A stretch of 64,000 nucleotides of DNA. Origin: Parashewanella spongiae. GTDB lineage: Bacteria > Pseudomonadota > Gammaproteobacteria > Enterobacterales > Shewanellaceae. The stretch is taken from assembly GCF_004358345.1 (NCBI RefSeq), contig NZ_CP037952.1, positions 1,178,001 through 1,242,000 of the forward strand, read 5' to 3'. A program made the translations under genes and the position numbers. The notes under the pieces were generated by a model, which did not search any database, was not told the DNA's origin, and was given only the letters and a program-made list of their open reading frames with translations. Below, one piece after another: positions 27,443 to 36,960 of this stretch; positions within the stretch are counted from its first letter, which is position 1, and every line of letters begins with the position of its first letter.

Positions 27443-27987
27443 AAATACCCACCTAAATCAATTCCTGCCTTTCCAATCAACCAATTTAAATGTTTTTCGC
27501 AATCTCTTATTTGGAGTAAAGATGACTGAATCACTACAACATGGTTGTCAAAAACCGCAAAATACATTATTGAATCTAAAAACTGTCTTCTCTTTCCATC
27601 ATCCGTTTTAGGTGGTGCAACTTGTTCAATGGAAAGGTGCTTAGCGTTATCATCAACTGTAACCATTGATTTAAAAGCACCATCAGAATAACGAACTACT
27701 TCACCAAATAAAATCCCATAAGTTGTTACATAATGGTTAATAAAAACTTTTACTTGCTCAAGCCCTTCTTCTTCCCCTGCCATATCATCAACATTGATTA
27801 ATTGATAGCGATCTTTAACTAGAGGAACTGAGTTTAATGCTGCTGTTAGATATGATTGTAACGTAGAAGTATTAATATCCTCACTACATTTAGCTCTTCT
27901 ATAATGTAGCATCTTTGACTTGTACTCAATTTCATCCTTCATAGATATTCCATTCTGCTTAAAAATAACAAAGGCAATAAAGCCCAT
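27443..27987 (-). pseudogene. hypothetical protein, C-terminus cut by ISKra4
   Basis: The gene starts with ATG at 27987 after a GAGGATG site. About 181 native residues are left before the frame enters the IS end and stops. The sequence has a mixed alpha/beta look with FINHYVTTYGILFGEV and YFAVFDNHVVVIQSSLL. I do not recognise it. The segment around HVVVIQSS, with a long helix, could be part of an abortive-infection or effector protein, but that is not supported by a named motif. Confidence 0.5.
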
Positions 27988-28136
27988 GTTTAAATCATCC
28001 TCATCAAAAGATGACGTGCATAATGGATTGAAAAACTTAAAAAATCAAGTGATTAGCATGATTTTACTGAACACCTAGAACTAATTGATTCAGCGCAATT
28101 CCTTTGAATTATAATAAGCCGTACCACATCAAAATA

Positions 28137-28517
28137 TCAAATCGTAATGGCAAAACTTCTTAGCTTCGAAACAAAGTTAGGTAGCTTCTGCCGTTGCAAA
28201 CAATCGAGGTATTCATTGGCTGTTAAAGCTGGTTTTCTTAGACTAGCTCTATGCTTTCGAGCTGCTTCAATAACTTTGCTCGCATCCAGTTCAAACATAT
28301 CACTTAAGAATTCATCTGGATGAACAGCATATATATCGTATACATCAAGTGCTGAAGAAGGAAAGTCTTTGAGGTTGAATGTAATGATTGACTCAGCTTG
28401 CCCTTTGATTGCAGCAGCTACTACATGTCTATCATCAACATCTGGCAGAGTGATCCCGTCTATTAGGGTTTCGTAGCCTTCAATCAAACAATCAGGAATA
28501 TGAGAGTTCATTAGCTT
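28137..28517 (-). pseudogene. PIN-domain toxin, C-terminal two thirds
   Basis: The 124 residues from MNSHIPDCLIEGYE to SKLRSFAITI match residues 66-189 of the intact PIN protein at 42366-42935 with one change (VIEAARK for VIDAARK). The N-terminal part with the first catalytic Asp is missing, so it is inactive. DNA identity begins at GCGGAAGCTAATGAAC near 28517 and ends just past the stop. It is an inverted duplicate of a part of the other element. Confidence 0.92.
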
Positions 28518-28625
28518 CCGCAGGACTGATCAAAACATAGGTCTTAAAGGTAACAAATCAAAGAGAGATCGCCAGCTCAACCTCAGTTGAACCGCTACCG
28601 TAAATCACACAAAGTTTGTGAGTGC

Positions 28626-30131
28626 TTAGTGGTGTAAATCCGAAGGTGGAAAATTCAGCATTGTTAGCCAGTCATCAACTTTTTTCCCTGTGATATTCTG
28701 ATACGATGAAGTTCCTTTATGTTTCCCCCAGCGTCTTGAGCGAAGGTTGTACCAAGCTTTAAATAACTCGAGGAAACCTTGATTGACTCCTTTACGGACA
28801 TAAAGGTAAGACCGTAGAGTGGCATTAAATCCTTCAATGGCACTTGATGCTCTGTGGCGAGTTTGATGCAACGCTTCCACTTGCAGCATAAGTTCGCTGG
28901 CACTCTTGCCTAAACGGAGTCGCAACCACTGATAACTGCCAACTAATTCTTTCTGATACCGCGCTATTTTCCAAGGTTTAGCTTTTCGTAATTGGCGCTT
29001 TCGTTCAGAGAAGCGACAAGCCACTTCAACGCATTCTTGAGGATAAAGTTCGCCAAGTTTCAGTAACTTTTCGTGAAGTGCTTGAGTTGCTAATGTCAGT
29101 CCTTTCAAACGATTTTTTATGTATCTAGCAGCGGTGATGCCATCTTTATGCTCAGTATTTTTTAAGCCATCAACAGCCTTCGTTAGCAAGGCTTCAGCCT
29201 GTTTTTTCGTCATGAGGCTACCCGTTTTCATGGAAATACTGGTCAAAGCTTGGTGGAGATGATTTCTGCTTTTCGTTCCACTTTCATATTGCTCAATCGC
29301 TTGCTCACATTTCGCTTGCACGCCTAAGAAATCAACCATTGCCTGCTGCTTTTTTTCTGTATCGAATACATCTTTATGCAATCTTTTTTCCAAACTAGCC
29401 TCTTTATCAATGTAGTAGTACGCCCGACGTTCAACCTTTCTCAGCGCCTTACCTACGATATACAACGCATGGAAAGCATCATCACGTTGCTCTGCATGTT
29501 CAAAGCTCATGCTAACGCCTTTCGCTATTCCTTTTGCTCCATCTTTAACGACGTGCTGAGGTGATAATCCTTGTGATTTAGCTTCACCTAAAACTCGTGC
29601 CCAAGTTTCACCGTCACGCTTTTGTTCGTGAGAGAGTGAAAATAAATAACCACTTTCGAGATCTATCCCAGCAAGTACGGGGTCACCTTGGCTGAACATC
29701 TCATCGATGGCCACACTCTTTATGGCTGATAGCGACACTTTTTCGTTAAATAACTTAGCCTGCTCTTGAGCTTCAACGATAACGCCTTGAATGTAACCGT
29801 AACTGACTTTACAGCCTGGATAAATGAGTGGGATTTGTTCTTCAATTGCTCGAATAGAGTTAGGTGCTGTGATTGATAAAGCCACAATAGAACGGCGAAG
29901 ATGTGGTACGTCAACATTTACAGATGTAATGACATCAGATTCGTCGTTGGTAGTAACAAGGCACTTTAGTGCCGATTGAGCCGCATATTTAGCGGAGTAA
30001 ACGGCTTTACGAGAAACATTAAATTCATCAGAAAGAGAAGAAACTGCACCATGCACTTGGCAAGCGATAGTTTTTAAGAGAAGATCGAATTTGTCTGAGG
30101 AGTTAAGCGGTGTTCGGTCGAGTATCGGCAT
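28626..30131 (-). CDS. DDE transposase of an unassigned IS family
   Basis: The 501-residue protein starts with ATG at 30131. Its N-terminal region has a helix-turn-helix (VSSLSDEFNVSRKAVYSAKY). Candidate catalytic residues are in KSVAIDEMFSQGDP, HVVKDGAKGIAKG and RASSAIEGFNATLRSYLY, with a C-terminal GFLELFKAWYNLR helix. The layout resembles ISNCY or ISL3-like transposases, but I cannot assign it. No clear IS ends were found in the flanks. Confidence 0.7.
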   Translation of the reverse strand: MPILDRTPLNSSDKFDLLLKTIACQVHGAVSSLSDEFNVSRKAVYSAKYAAQSALKCLVTTNDESDVITSVNVDVPHLRRSIVALSITAPNSIRAIEEQIPLIYPGCKVSYGYIQGVIVEAQEQAKLFNEKVSLSAIKSVAIDEMFSQGDPVLAGIDLESGYLFSLSHEQKRDGETWARVLGEAKSQGLSPQHVVKDGAKGIAKGVSMSFEHAEQRDDAFHALYIVGKALRKVERRAYYYIDKEASLEKRLHKDVFDTEKKQQAMVDFLGVQAKCEQAIEQYESGTKSRNHLHQALTSISMKTGSLMTKKQAEALLTKAVDGLKNTEHKDGITAARYIKNRLKGLTLATQALHEKLLKLGELYPQECVEVACRFSERKRQLRKAKPWKIARYQKELVGSYQWLRLRLGKSASELMLQVEALHQTRHRASSAIEGFNATLRSYLYVRKGVNQGFLELFKAWYNLRSRRWGKHKGTSSYQNITGKKVDDWLTMLNFPPSDLHH

Positions 30132-30149
30132 TTTATTGAAAAATTAAAA

Positions 30150-30625
30150 CCACGTCCTGTGGGCGTGGTAATCAGCGGCAGGCTATGCCTGTAGCATCTA
30201 CCCATGTTAAGACTTTTCTCGTTGTCCCCACAACAGAGAAAGGATCTATAACATGAGTAGATTTGAAAAATTATCGCACGTTTTATGGCATTGCCAATAT
30301 CACATTGTTTGGGTTCCCAAGTATCGATTTAGAATACTAAAGGGCAGAACAGCAATAAGGATATTTAAACAGTTCCCACATATACGGAAAAAGCCATATT
30401 GGGGCAATCATTTTTGGGCTAAAGGGTATTGTGTTGATACAGTAGGCATAGACGCAGAAATGATAAGAAAGTATGTCAAATATCAGGAAAAGCTTGAAAA
30501 GCGACAAGAAAGATTTGATTTTTAATTCGTAAGTATCGGGGACAACAGCTTGCCTTCTAAGAGGGCAAGCACCAGCCCCCTTATAGGGGGCAAAAAGCAA
30601 AGCCACCTTCTAAGAAGGTGGATTC
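30150..30625 (+). mobile_element. IS200/IS605-type element, internally deleted
   Basis: The left end has the hairpin CCACGTCCTGTGGGCGTGG (about 30151-30169) and the right end the hairpin CCACCTTCTAAGAAGGTGG (about 30604-30622). The right side also has inner hairpins GCTTGCCTTCTAAGAGGGC and CCCCCTTATAGGGGG. Subterminal hairpins without inverted repeats are the mark of IS200/IS605. The element is short because its transposase gene has lost a central part. Confidence 0.75.
30253..30525 (+). pseudogene. tnpA: IS200-type TnpA (Y1 transposase) with internal deletion
   Basis: The N-terminus SHVLWHCQYHIVWVPKYRFR and C-terminus NHFWAKGYCVDTVGIDAEMI with KYVKYQEK fit TnpA, including the catalytic Tyr region. 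About 45-60 residues between YRFRIL and KGRTAIRIFKQF, including the HUH metal motif, are missing while the frame is kept. The 90-residue product cannot cut DNA. The element could still be moved by an intact TnpA in trans. Confidence 0.85.
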
Positions 30626-30701
30626 TTTAACTTTGAGAATAGTTTTAGTCGGCTTATTATCTCAATAAATAACGTTTTTCTCCTCAGATTTTCTCATTTA
30701 T

Positions 30702-31328
30702 TTGTTACCCGTATCTGATGGGTTCCAAAATGTCACGTTACCAACTGAAGATGGTTCGACTCAGATTGATCATATTATTGTGTCGAAATTTGGCATTTTT
30801 GTGATTGAAACTAAAAATATGAAAGGCTGGATTTTTGGTAGTGCTCACCAAAAGGTCTGGACGCAAAAAATCTTTAAGCACACGTCAAAATTTCAAAATC
30901 CACTGCATCAAAACTATAAACATATTAAAACACTTCAATCTTGTTTAGGGATTGAAGGTGATAATGTGTTTTCTGTGATTATTTTTATCGGAGATAGTCA
31001 CTTTAAAACAGAGATGCCTGAGAATGTGACTTTTGCTAGAGGTGGTATTGAATACATCAAGAGCAAAAATGACATCGTTTTTTCAGATGAACAGGTTTCA
31101 GGCTTCATCAAACAAAATGAATCAGGTCGATTACAACCGAGTATTAAAACCAACATACAGCACACAAAGCATGTAAAAGAAATTGTTCGTAATAAAAACG
31201 ATAACAAAATATGCTCAAGGTGTGGTTCTGCAATGGTATTACGTAAAGCGGCTAAAGGTAAAAATGCTGGTAATAAATTTTGGGGATGCAGTGCATTTCC
31301 CAAATGTCGGAATGTTGTAGCTGCTTGA
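30702..31328 (+). pseudogene. NERD-domain protein with C4 zinc finger, 5'-truncated
   Basis: The sequence from NVTLPTEDGSTQIDHIIVSK through FGIFVIETKNMKGWIFG is the core of a NERD (nuclease-related) domain with the D and ExK residues. A C-terminal topoisomerase-type zinc finger follows (CSRCGSAMVLR to CSAFPKCRN). Normal proteins of this class have extra residues before TLPT. Here the frame opens with TTG at 30702 just after the IS200 end, so the start is likely lost. The role would be nuclease-like, possibly in DNA processing or defence. Confidence 0.7.
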
Positions 31329-31364
31329 TTAGGTGGAGTCATCAAATATAAAAAAGGAACCGTT

Positions 31365-31805
31365 TTGAATCTGTCATTACAACCCATAACCAAACAAAAC
31401 TACGAAGCTGTATGTGAACTTGATGTGACCAAAGAGCAAGAGGATAATGTGGCATCAAATATGTGGTCAATTGTCGAGTCTAAGTTCAATGAGGGTTATG
31501 AAACAAGAGCTATATATCAAGGCGAAGAGCCTGTTGGCTTTTTTATGTGGGTAAAAGAGTCAGCTGACAAGGTTTCAATCTGGCGGTTTATGATCGACAA
31601 AAGTCATCAAAATAAAGGTCTTGGTCGCAAAGCACTTGAACTCGCTTTGAATGAAATTAAGCAAGATTCTAATACCAAAGTGATAGAGATTTGTTATGAC
31701 CCAAGCAATCCCGTTGCTAAGGATTTTTATTCCAGTTTTGGCTTCAATGAAGTTGGAATGGATGATTACAACGAAGATATGTTAGCGGTAATTAAATTAG
31801 GTTGA
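31365..31805 (+). CDS. GNAT-family N-acetyltransferase
   Basis: The 146-residue protein starts with TTG at 31365 after AAAGGA. It is a compact GNAT domain with motif A SHQNKGLGRKALELAL (the acetyl-CoA loop) and YDPSNPVAKDFYSSFGF near the end. It resembles polyamine (spermidine/spermine) acetyltransferases of the BltD/PaiA sort. It would use acetyl-CoA to modify a small amine. There is no clear link to its neighbours. Confidence 0.8.
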   Translation: MNLSLQPITKQNYEAVCELDVTKEQEDNVASNMWSIVESKFNEGYETRAIYQGEEPVGFFMWVKESADKVSIWRFMIDKSHQNKGLGRKALELALNEIKQDSNTKVIEICYDPSNPVAKDFYSSFGFNEVGMDDYNEDMLAVIKLG

Positions 31806-31843
31806 TGTGTAAATGACCGCATCAACCTAATTCGTAGAAACTG

Positions 31844-32803
31844 TTAGTTTAATTCCGGTGCTTTCCAAGTAAATTCATCAGGTTGTTCATGAACTTTTCT
31901 TGGCTGAGTGATATCAGTTATATCAACAGTTTGAAACCATTCTGGAAAATACGGGTGGTCAGGGAAAGTGTAGCCAAGCTCTCGTCTCGCACATTGAGCT
32001 AGTCCAATCAGGTCTAATGGAAAGTCCAACTGCCTATAATCACGCTTTTTACTATAGGCAGCATAACGTTTTATGGCATCCGCCACCGCTTCTTGATACT
32101 TTTCTTGCCCTCGTTGACAGAAAACTGCCATCATTACATTCATTAATGGAATATCTAACGCTTCAATATGAGGTACTGAATCTCCTGGGGGGTTCGTCGG
32201 AAACTCAATACTCATATACTCTTTTAAAGCAATTTCAATTCGAGTTCCATCAAAGCTTAGCAATGCCTGCATCAGGTCAAACTCAGAATATTTAAACGGC
32301 GACATATACTGTACATTTTCATCTAGTGCTATGTCATTTTTAGAGAATTGCTTTAATAATTCGAGCCCTTGTTTATCATTAAAGAAAAGTGCCATTGTTA
32401 CAGCTTTTAGCCAATCACCATTCCGTAAATATGAATTTAACTGTCTACCTTTCCTATTAATCCTTATACCATCGAAAGCTAATTCAAATGGATGTGAGAT
32501 ATCTGGATGAAGATGCACTTTAAAATGTGTGAGTATTCCTTGGTAATAATGATTTAACCACCAAAGACTTTCAGAATACGGTCTATCATAGTGAATAGAG
32601 TATGCAAATCCATAGAGGTAGCTATTTCCCATATTAAATTCATATGAGTCGCTTGATACAAGACTTTCTAATCTAGCTTTTGATTCCTGTTGATTTTTAT
32701 ACCCTCTAGTCATTCTCCATAATTGCTCTTCATAAACGAAGCTTGGATAATAATCAGGATCTTCTTTACGAAGTTTATTGAAATGATGCACTCGTATTCC
32801 CAT
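31844..32803 (-). CDS. Imm49-like immunity protein
   Basis: The 319-residue, all-helical soluble protein starts with ATG at 32803. Stretches such as YGFAYSIHYDRPYSESLWWL and NYYQGILTH-like helices followed by WLKAVTMALFFNDKQGLELL resemble Imm49 proteins, which protect cells from polymorphic toxins. No matching toxin is seen in the window, so it would be an orphan immunity gene. The family call is from memory of the pattern and is moderate. It ends the decayed element just before att repeat 1. Confidence 0.5.
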   Translation of the reverse strand: MGIRVHHFNKLRKEDPDYYPSFVYEEQLWRMTRGYKNQQESKARLESLVSSDSYEFNMGNSYLYGFAYSIHYDRPYSESLWWLNHYYQGILTHFKVHLHPDISHPFELAFDGIRINRKGRQLNSYLRNGDWLKAVTMALFFNDKQGLELLKQFSKNDIALDENVQYMSPFKYSEFDLMQALLSFDGTRIEIALKEYMSIEFPTNPPGDSVPHIEALDIPLMNVMMAVFCQRGQEKYQEAVADAIKRYAAYSKKRDYRQLDFPLDLIGLAQCARRELGYTFPDHPYFPEWFQTVDITDITQPRKVHEQPDEFTWKAPELN

Positions 32804-32927
32804 CTGAGCCTCACTGAAATTTTAGCTGTATATAAAAAGAAAGAATTAATTTTTGATGCTAGTTTTTGAGTCAAAAAAATCCACTTACGAGATCTTTTCA
32901 TCAAAAACTTTTAGCTGTGTGGACACT

Positions 32928-33090
32928 TGGTGGAGGCGGCGGGACTTGAACCCGCGTCCAGAAAGCCTACATCCTTTCCATGCCACCTTAAAACAATCAC
33001 TTAGCTGATTACATTAACTTTTACTGACGGTATTCAATGGTATCTAATGTATGTAAATGAGGAATGCCGCCACTTTGCCGCCACTTTTTT
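32928..33090 (-). repeat. ssrA attachment site repeat 1 (tmRNA 3' end fragment)
   Basis: On the minus strand it ends GTTCAAGTCCCGCCGCCTCC ACCA, the T-arm and acceptor end of tmRNA (the trans-translation RNA), preceded by GGATGTAGGCTTTCTGGACGC. Beyond the RNA part, island sequence follows, with GCCGCCAC repeated at 33066 and 33077 (11-bp period), likely arm sites of the integrase. About 90% of the 160 bp matches repeat 2 at 36961. Confidence 0.92.
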
Positions 33091-33323
33091 TAAAACAAAA
33101 AAATGAAAAATCGAGATGATTGATTTCTTGCTGTTGAGAATTAAACGGTGATTTTATCAGAGTTTACTCGATTCATTCTGTCTTTTTTTGGTGGAAATAT
33201 GTCAATGTTCCAATAATGCGAACGATTATTTTTGATTTTCTGCCTACTGATAACTAGAAAATTTATCGTCATAACATACAACTTCATATACACTTTCTTC
33301 AATAATATAGTTAAGTCATAAGT

Positions 33324-34040
33324 ATGAATAGTCTAGAGATTACAGAAAAATCCATTTGTGAAGCAAAGGCACTTAAAAAGAAAACTGCTGAGCATATGAT
33401 TGATTTATTGCCTGAAGAAGAAACTCCAGTTTCGGTATTCATGGCTGGCTCTCCAGGAGCAGGTAAAACAGAAACTGCTAGAGGGATCATTAAAAGGTTT
33501 AAAAGTGAACATGAGGTGGATATTGTTCATATCGAAAATGATGAACTTAGAAAAGAGTTTAGTGATTACAATGGAGTGAACTCTCCACTTTTTCAAAGAG
33601 CATCTACTATTTTAGTTGAAGCTATTCATGATCGAGCATTAAAAAAAAGAGTTAGTTTTTTATTAGACTCGACTCTATCTAGTTATGAGAAAGCCAAAAG
33701 TAATATCCAGAGATCACTAAAAAGAGAACGTTATGTTCTAATTATTTTTGTTTACCAAAAACCGGATCAAGCTTGGCGACTGGTCAGAGCTAGAGAAGCC
33801 ATTGAAGGACGAAGAGTACCTCCTGAAGTATTTGTAAATCAGTTTTTGAACTCACAATATGTCGTAACGGAATTAAAAAAGATTTTTCAAGATCAAATTG
33901 AAATCATGTTTATTGAAAAAAACATCGATGGTTCAAGCGAAAAATCATATACGGGAGTAAGCAATATTGACGACTTTCTGGACAAGAAGTACAATCGTTC
34001 TATGCTTGAAAATATAGTCGGTATTTCTGAGAGCAAGTGA
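33324..34040 (+). CDS. zeta-toxin-like P-loop kinase
   Basis: The 238-residue protein starts with ATG at 33324. The Walker A is FMAGSPGAGKTETARGI, and HIENDELRKEF matches the catalytic Asp region of zeta toxins. FLLDSTLSSYEKAK and the arginine-rich RLVRAREAIEGRR follow. Zeta kinases phosphorylate UDP-N-acetylglucosamine and block cell-wall synthesis; relatives modify other small molecules. Upstream there is no epsilon antitoxin, but a 53-residue gene follows by 12 bp. Toxin function is inferred. Confidence 0.78.
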   Translation: MNSLEITEKSICEAKALKKKTAEHMIDLLPEEETPVSVFMAGSPGAGKTETARGIIKRFKSEHEVDIVHIENDELRKEFSDYNGVNSPLFQRASTILVEAIHDRALKKRVSFLLDSTLSSYEKAKSNIQRSLKRERYVLIIFVYQKPDQAWRLVRAREAIEGRRVPPEVFVNQFLNSQYVVTELKKIFQDQIEIMFIEKNIDGSSEKSYTGVSNIDDFLDKKYNRSMLENIVGISESK

Positions 34041-34052
34041 AAGGTATTCAAA

Positions 34053-34214
34053 ATGCAAGCAGCTAGAAAGAAAGTTAAATCTACGCCTTTTTCTGATTTT
34101 GTGCGAAATGCATCATCACAAGAAAAGAAAAAGTTTTTTGAGAAAATAATTAAAGATTCTGTTGCAGAACAAAGAGCGTTAGTTCAGCAAGCAGAAGCAG
34201 CTGGTAAAATATAA
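34053..34214 (+). CDS. 53-residue partner of the zeta-like kinase
   Basis: The ATG at 34053 opens MQAARKKVKSTPFSDFVRNA and a charged helical sequence (SSQEKKKFFEKIIKDSVAEQ), then TAA at 34214. It lies 12 bp after the kinase gene on the same strand, so co-expression is likely. The phrase FSDFVRNASSQEKKK recalls small proteins often annotated after zeta-like kinases. It could be the antitoxin. It is too short for a definite family. Confidence 0.65.
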   Translation: MQAARKKVKSTPFSDFVRNASSQEKKKFFEKIIKDSVAEQRALVQQAEAAGKI

Positions 34215-34282
34215 TTCAATTTAACCCTTAAATTAAGTGTATCTACAGGTCTGTAGTTGTACTTAAAAGCATTACAATTCTG

Positions 34283-36628
34283 TTACTTAAACTCCAAATC
34301 TAGTGGTTTTTGCTCTGCATTATCGCTGTTATATATTGTAAACCCTAACGCTTCATACCCCTTCTCTCTCTTTTTATACATCCTTTCGAGCATGGGGAAA
34401 CCTGACTCAACATAGTCATACACAATGACTTTCTCTTTCCCTGTATACAGTCTCTGAATTCGCCCTACATACTGTGTCAGAGCACCTTTCCAAGAAATGG
34501 GTAACACTAAAAACAGTGTATCTAGTTTTGGGAAATCAAAACCTTCTCCGACATACTTGCCCGTAGCGACCAAAACTTGAATTTGATCTAGATGATTGAG
34601 AATATGTTGTTTCTCTTTTTCTTTCATTACGCCATGTAACATTTTTACTTCAACAATTTGTTCGCTTAACATTTTAGTGAGTAATTCAGCGTGCTCACGC
34701 CGCTCTGTTAAAACAATTGATGTCCTGTTTGATTTAGCTGCAATAAGAATGTCTTCTACTATGGCTTTATTTCTTTCTTCATTAGTGGCGAGCCAACGAT
34801 ATATTTTAGATATGTGAGGGCGGTTTCCGTTATCTTGTAATTCTGCAGGAATAGACAAATTAAGCTTGTTCAGATTCACTTGCTTTATAAATTTTTTATC
34901 TTCAGAACTTGCTGTGTACCTAATGGCACCTGCTTGCATGAAGATGATTGGTTGATGCCCATCTTGTCTGTTTGGTGTCGCAGTGATCCCAAGCACATAT
35001 TTGGCATGCACCTCAGAAAGTAATCTTTCATATTGAGGAGCGGAGACATGATGGCATTCATCAATGATAATCTGCCCGTATTCATAGATGATGGGATCAA
35101 TACTATTATCCTTACGGTTAACCAAACTCTGATAGGTTGCAACATCAATTTGTTGAGTCGGTTTGTTTTTTCCCGCTCCAATCACTCCGATATCAGTGCC
35201 TGCTATAAATGCTTGAAGCCGTTCTTTCCATTGAGTCAATAACTGACGACTATGAACGAGAATAAGCGTGTTAACTTTTCTTTTATGAATGATACCAATG
35301 GCTGTAACCGTTTTACCAAAAGCGGTAGGTGCATGGAGAATGCCGACATCATGTTTCAATAGTGTAGCTACTGCTTTACTTTGCTCTTTTCTTAACTCTC
35401 CCTGAAATTCTAACTTAGTTAACCTACAGCCTGTTTTGCGTTTATCTTCGAGCTCGAGGACAACTTTATTATCTTCAAACAGCGAAATTACATCATCAAT
35501 ACAACCCCTTGGTAATGAAAGATATCCATCATCTTTTTCAGCTAAACAAATGAATCTAGGGATACCATTGGTTGAAAATCGTAAAGCCTGAGTTTTAAAA
35601 AATACAGGATTTGAGAAGCTAGCGGTTCGTTTCAGTAGAGTCAATAGAGCTTGAGGAAGTTGTTTTGTGTCGATGAAAATACGATTGGCTAAAATCACTG
35701 AAACATCTTTAGGGCAGCCTGCAATTAAAGTAGATTGTTTGGCAAAATTTAGCTCCCATGGTTTTTTATCTAGTTTTTCTGTTTGAAACGGTTGTTTTTC
35801 GTTAATTAATTGATCAACGTGCAATCTAGAAACTTTCTTTACATCTAATAAATGCTGCCATTGTTCTGTAACTTGGTTGAAACTCTCATCAATGAAAACT
35901 GAGTTTCCTTGTTGTCTTGGATGGTATTGCAATGGGAGAGCAATCAGATTACCAAACCCTCCGGTTGGAATCGTGTCCTGATTTGGAAATAACCGATCAT
36001 AAGACTCAAATGAAAGACCTGAATGAAACTCCATGGCTTTATCAAGTAGTAAGAATCCTAACTCTCTAGCCTTAGAGGCAGGTATTGGTGTTTCAAAAAA
36101 AATCCAAATGTGCGCTCCGTTACCTGAACGAGAACGTTCGATATAACAATAGATCTTATAAAACTGACAAGAGTGGCGGAATGAACTGACAGCTTCTTTC
36201 CAATCTGATTTATCAAAGTCAGCAGCTAATAACCAGCAAGTATTATCGTTAAGGAGAGGGTACAGACCTACAGTTTGTTTGCCGATTAAATGACTGTGTA
36301 TGGCATTGTCATCTAATGTCTTGAATGCTTGATGTTTGCACTCACTACACTTCACTTTAGGTTTAAAGCAGATCCCCTGCTTCCATTCATTGTGGCAAGC
36401 AACTGAATAGCCAGATCGTCCACTCTGGTTTTGCCAACGTAATGCATGAGCCTCCATTCTTCCTTTGAATAAATTCAAGAATAGAGCAACTTTTTCTCTA
36501 GAGCTAAGTAGCTTTCCGCTCGCAGGTTGATTTAAAAGTATCTTTTTACGGGCAAGTAACTTTTCACGTTGCAGCTCAAGATCTTTTAACTGTTGCTCGA
36601 TCAATTCAAGCTCAGAGTATATTGGCAA
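34283..36628 (-). CDS. TOTE-type archaeo-eukaryotic primase fused to SF2 helicase
   Basis: The 781-residue protein starts with ATG at 36628. After a coiled coil comes SREKVALFLNLFKGRMEAHA with a zinc-knuckle segment (CHNEWKQGICFKPKVKCSEC). The primase fold follows, with LLAADFDKSDW and RSGNGAHIWIFF. The second half is a DEAD/DEAH helicase: HAPTAFGKTVTAIG (Walker A), IIIDECHHV (DECH box), LGITATPNR and QYVGRIQRL. This domain order is that of the primase-helicases of TOTE conflict systems, linked to anti-phage or transposon conflict. It stands without other TOTE genes. Confidence 0.8.
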   Translation of the reverse strand: MPIYSELELIEQQLKDLELQREKLLARKKILLNQPASGKLLSSREKVALFLNLFKGRMEAHALRWQNQSGRSGYSVACHNEWKQGICFKPKVKCSECKHQAFKTLDDNAIHSHLIGKQTVGLYPLLNDNTCWLLAADFDKSDWKEAVSSFRHSCQFYKIYCYIERSRSGNGAHIWIFFETPIPASKARELGFLLLDKAMEFHSGLSFESYDRLFPNQDTIPTGGFGNLIALPLQYHPRQQGNSVFIDESFNQVTEQWQHLLDVKKVSRLHVDQLINEKQPFQTEKLDKKPWELNFAKQSTLIAGCPKDVSVILANRIFIDTKQLPQALLTLLKRTASFSNPVFFKTQALRFSTNGIPRFICLAEKDDGYLSLPRGCIDDVISLFEDNKVVLELEDKRKTGCRLTKLEFQGELRKEQSKAVATLLKHDVGILHAPTAFGKTVTAIGIIHKRKVNTLILVHSRQLLTQWKERLQAFIAGTDIGVIGAGKNKPTQQIDVATYQSLVNRKDNSIDPIIYEYGQIIIDECHHVSAPQYERLLSEVHAKYVLGITATPNRQDGHQPIIFMQAGAIRYTASSEDKKFIKQVNLNKLNLSIPAELQDNGNRPHISKIYRWLATNEERNKAIVEDILIAAKSNRTSIVLTERREHAELLTKMLSEQIVEVKMLHGVMKEKEKQHILNHLDQIQVLVATGKYVGEGFDFPKLDTLFLVLPISWKGALTQYVGRIQRLYTGKEKVIVYDYVESGFPMLERMYKKREKGYEALGFTIYNSDNAEQKPLDLEFK

Positions 36629-36924
36629 GGCATTTCTCTAAAGAGTTATGACGTTAGTTAATTTTCATTGAGCAATGCATTTTAATCAAGAGTTTGTTTT
36701 ATGGGACATTCTTCTTGTATATCACAGCTGTTAAGCATCACTTAATGAAATTGCTTTGAACATGGATGAAACATCCAAGGATGTAGACTTGTAATATGAT
36801 AATTAAATCTAATAAATTCAGCTTATTAAAATATAAGAATGGACATAGTAAGTAATGGTTATGGTAGTTTTTTAAGGCAAGTGGCGGCAGTGATGTGGAC
36901 GTTTTGTGGTCATTAAAAGAGAAA
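36629..36924. other. intergenic region before att repeat 2
   Basis: No ORF or RNA gene is recognised. GTGGCGGCAG at about 36886 is a copy of the arm-type motif found in the att repeats, in the opposite orientation. It may belong to the far arm of the mini-island. Confidence 0.45.
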
Positions 36925-36952
36925 AAGGGCTTAGCGTTTCCGCTAAGCCCTT
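36925..36952 (-). terminator. ssrA-type intrinsic terminator
   Basis: AAGGGCTTAGCG and CGCTAAGCCCTT form a 12-bp perfect stem with a 4-nt loop. On the minus strand it is followed by TTTTTCTC. It lies just after the CCA end in att repeat 2, as a tmRNA terminator should. No such terminator follows att repeat 1. Confidence 0.88.
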
Positions 36953-36960
36953 GTTTTAAT

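Noticed and set aside
28626-30131. Novel nuclease or defence protein
   Set aside because: The helix-turn-helix start, three spaced acidic motifs and the final GFLELFKAWYNLR helix fit a DDE transposase better, although the IS family is unclear.
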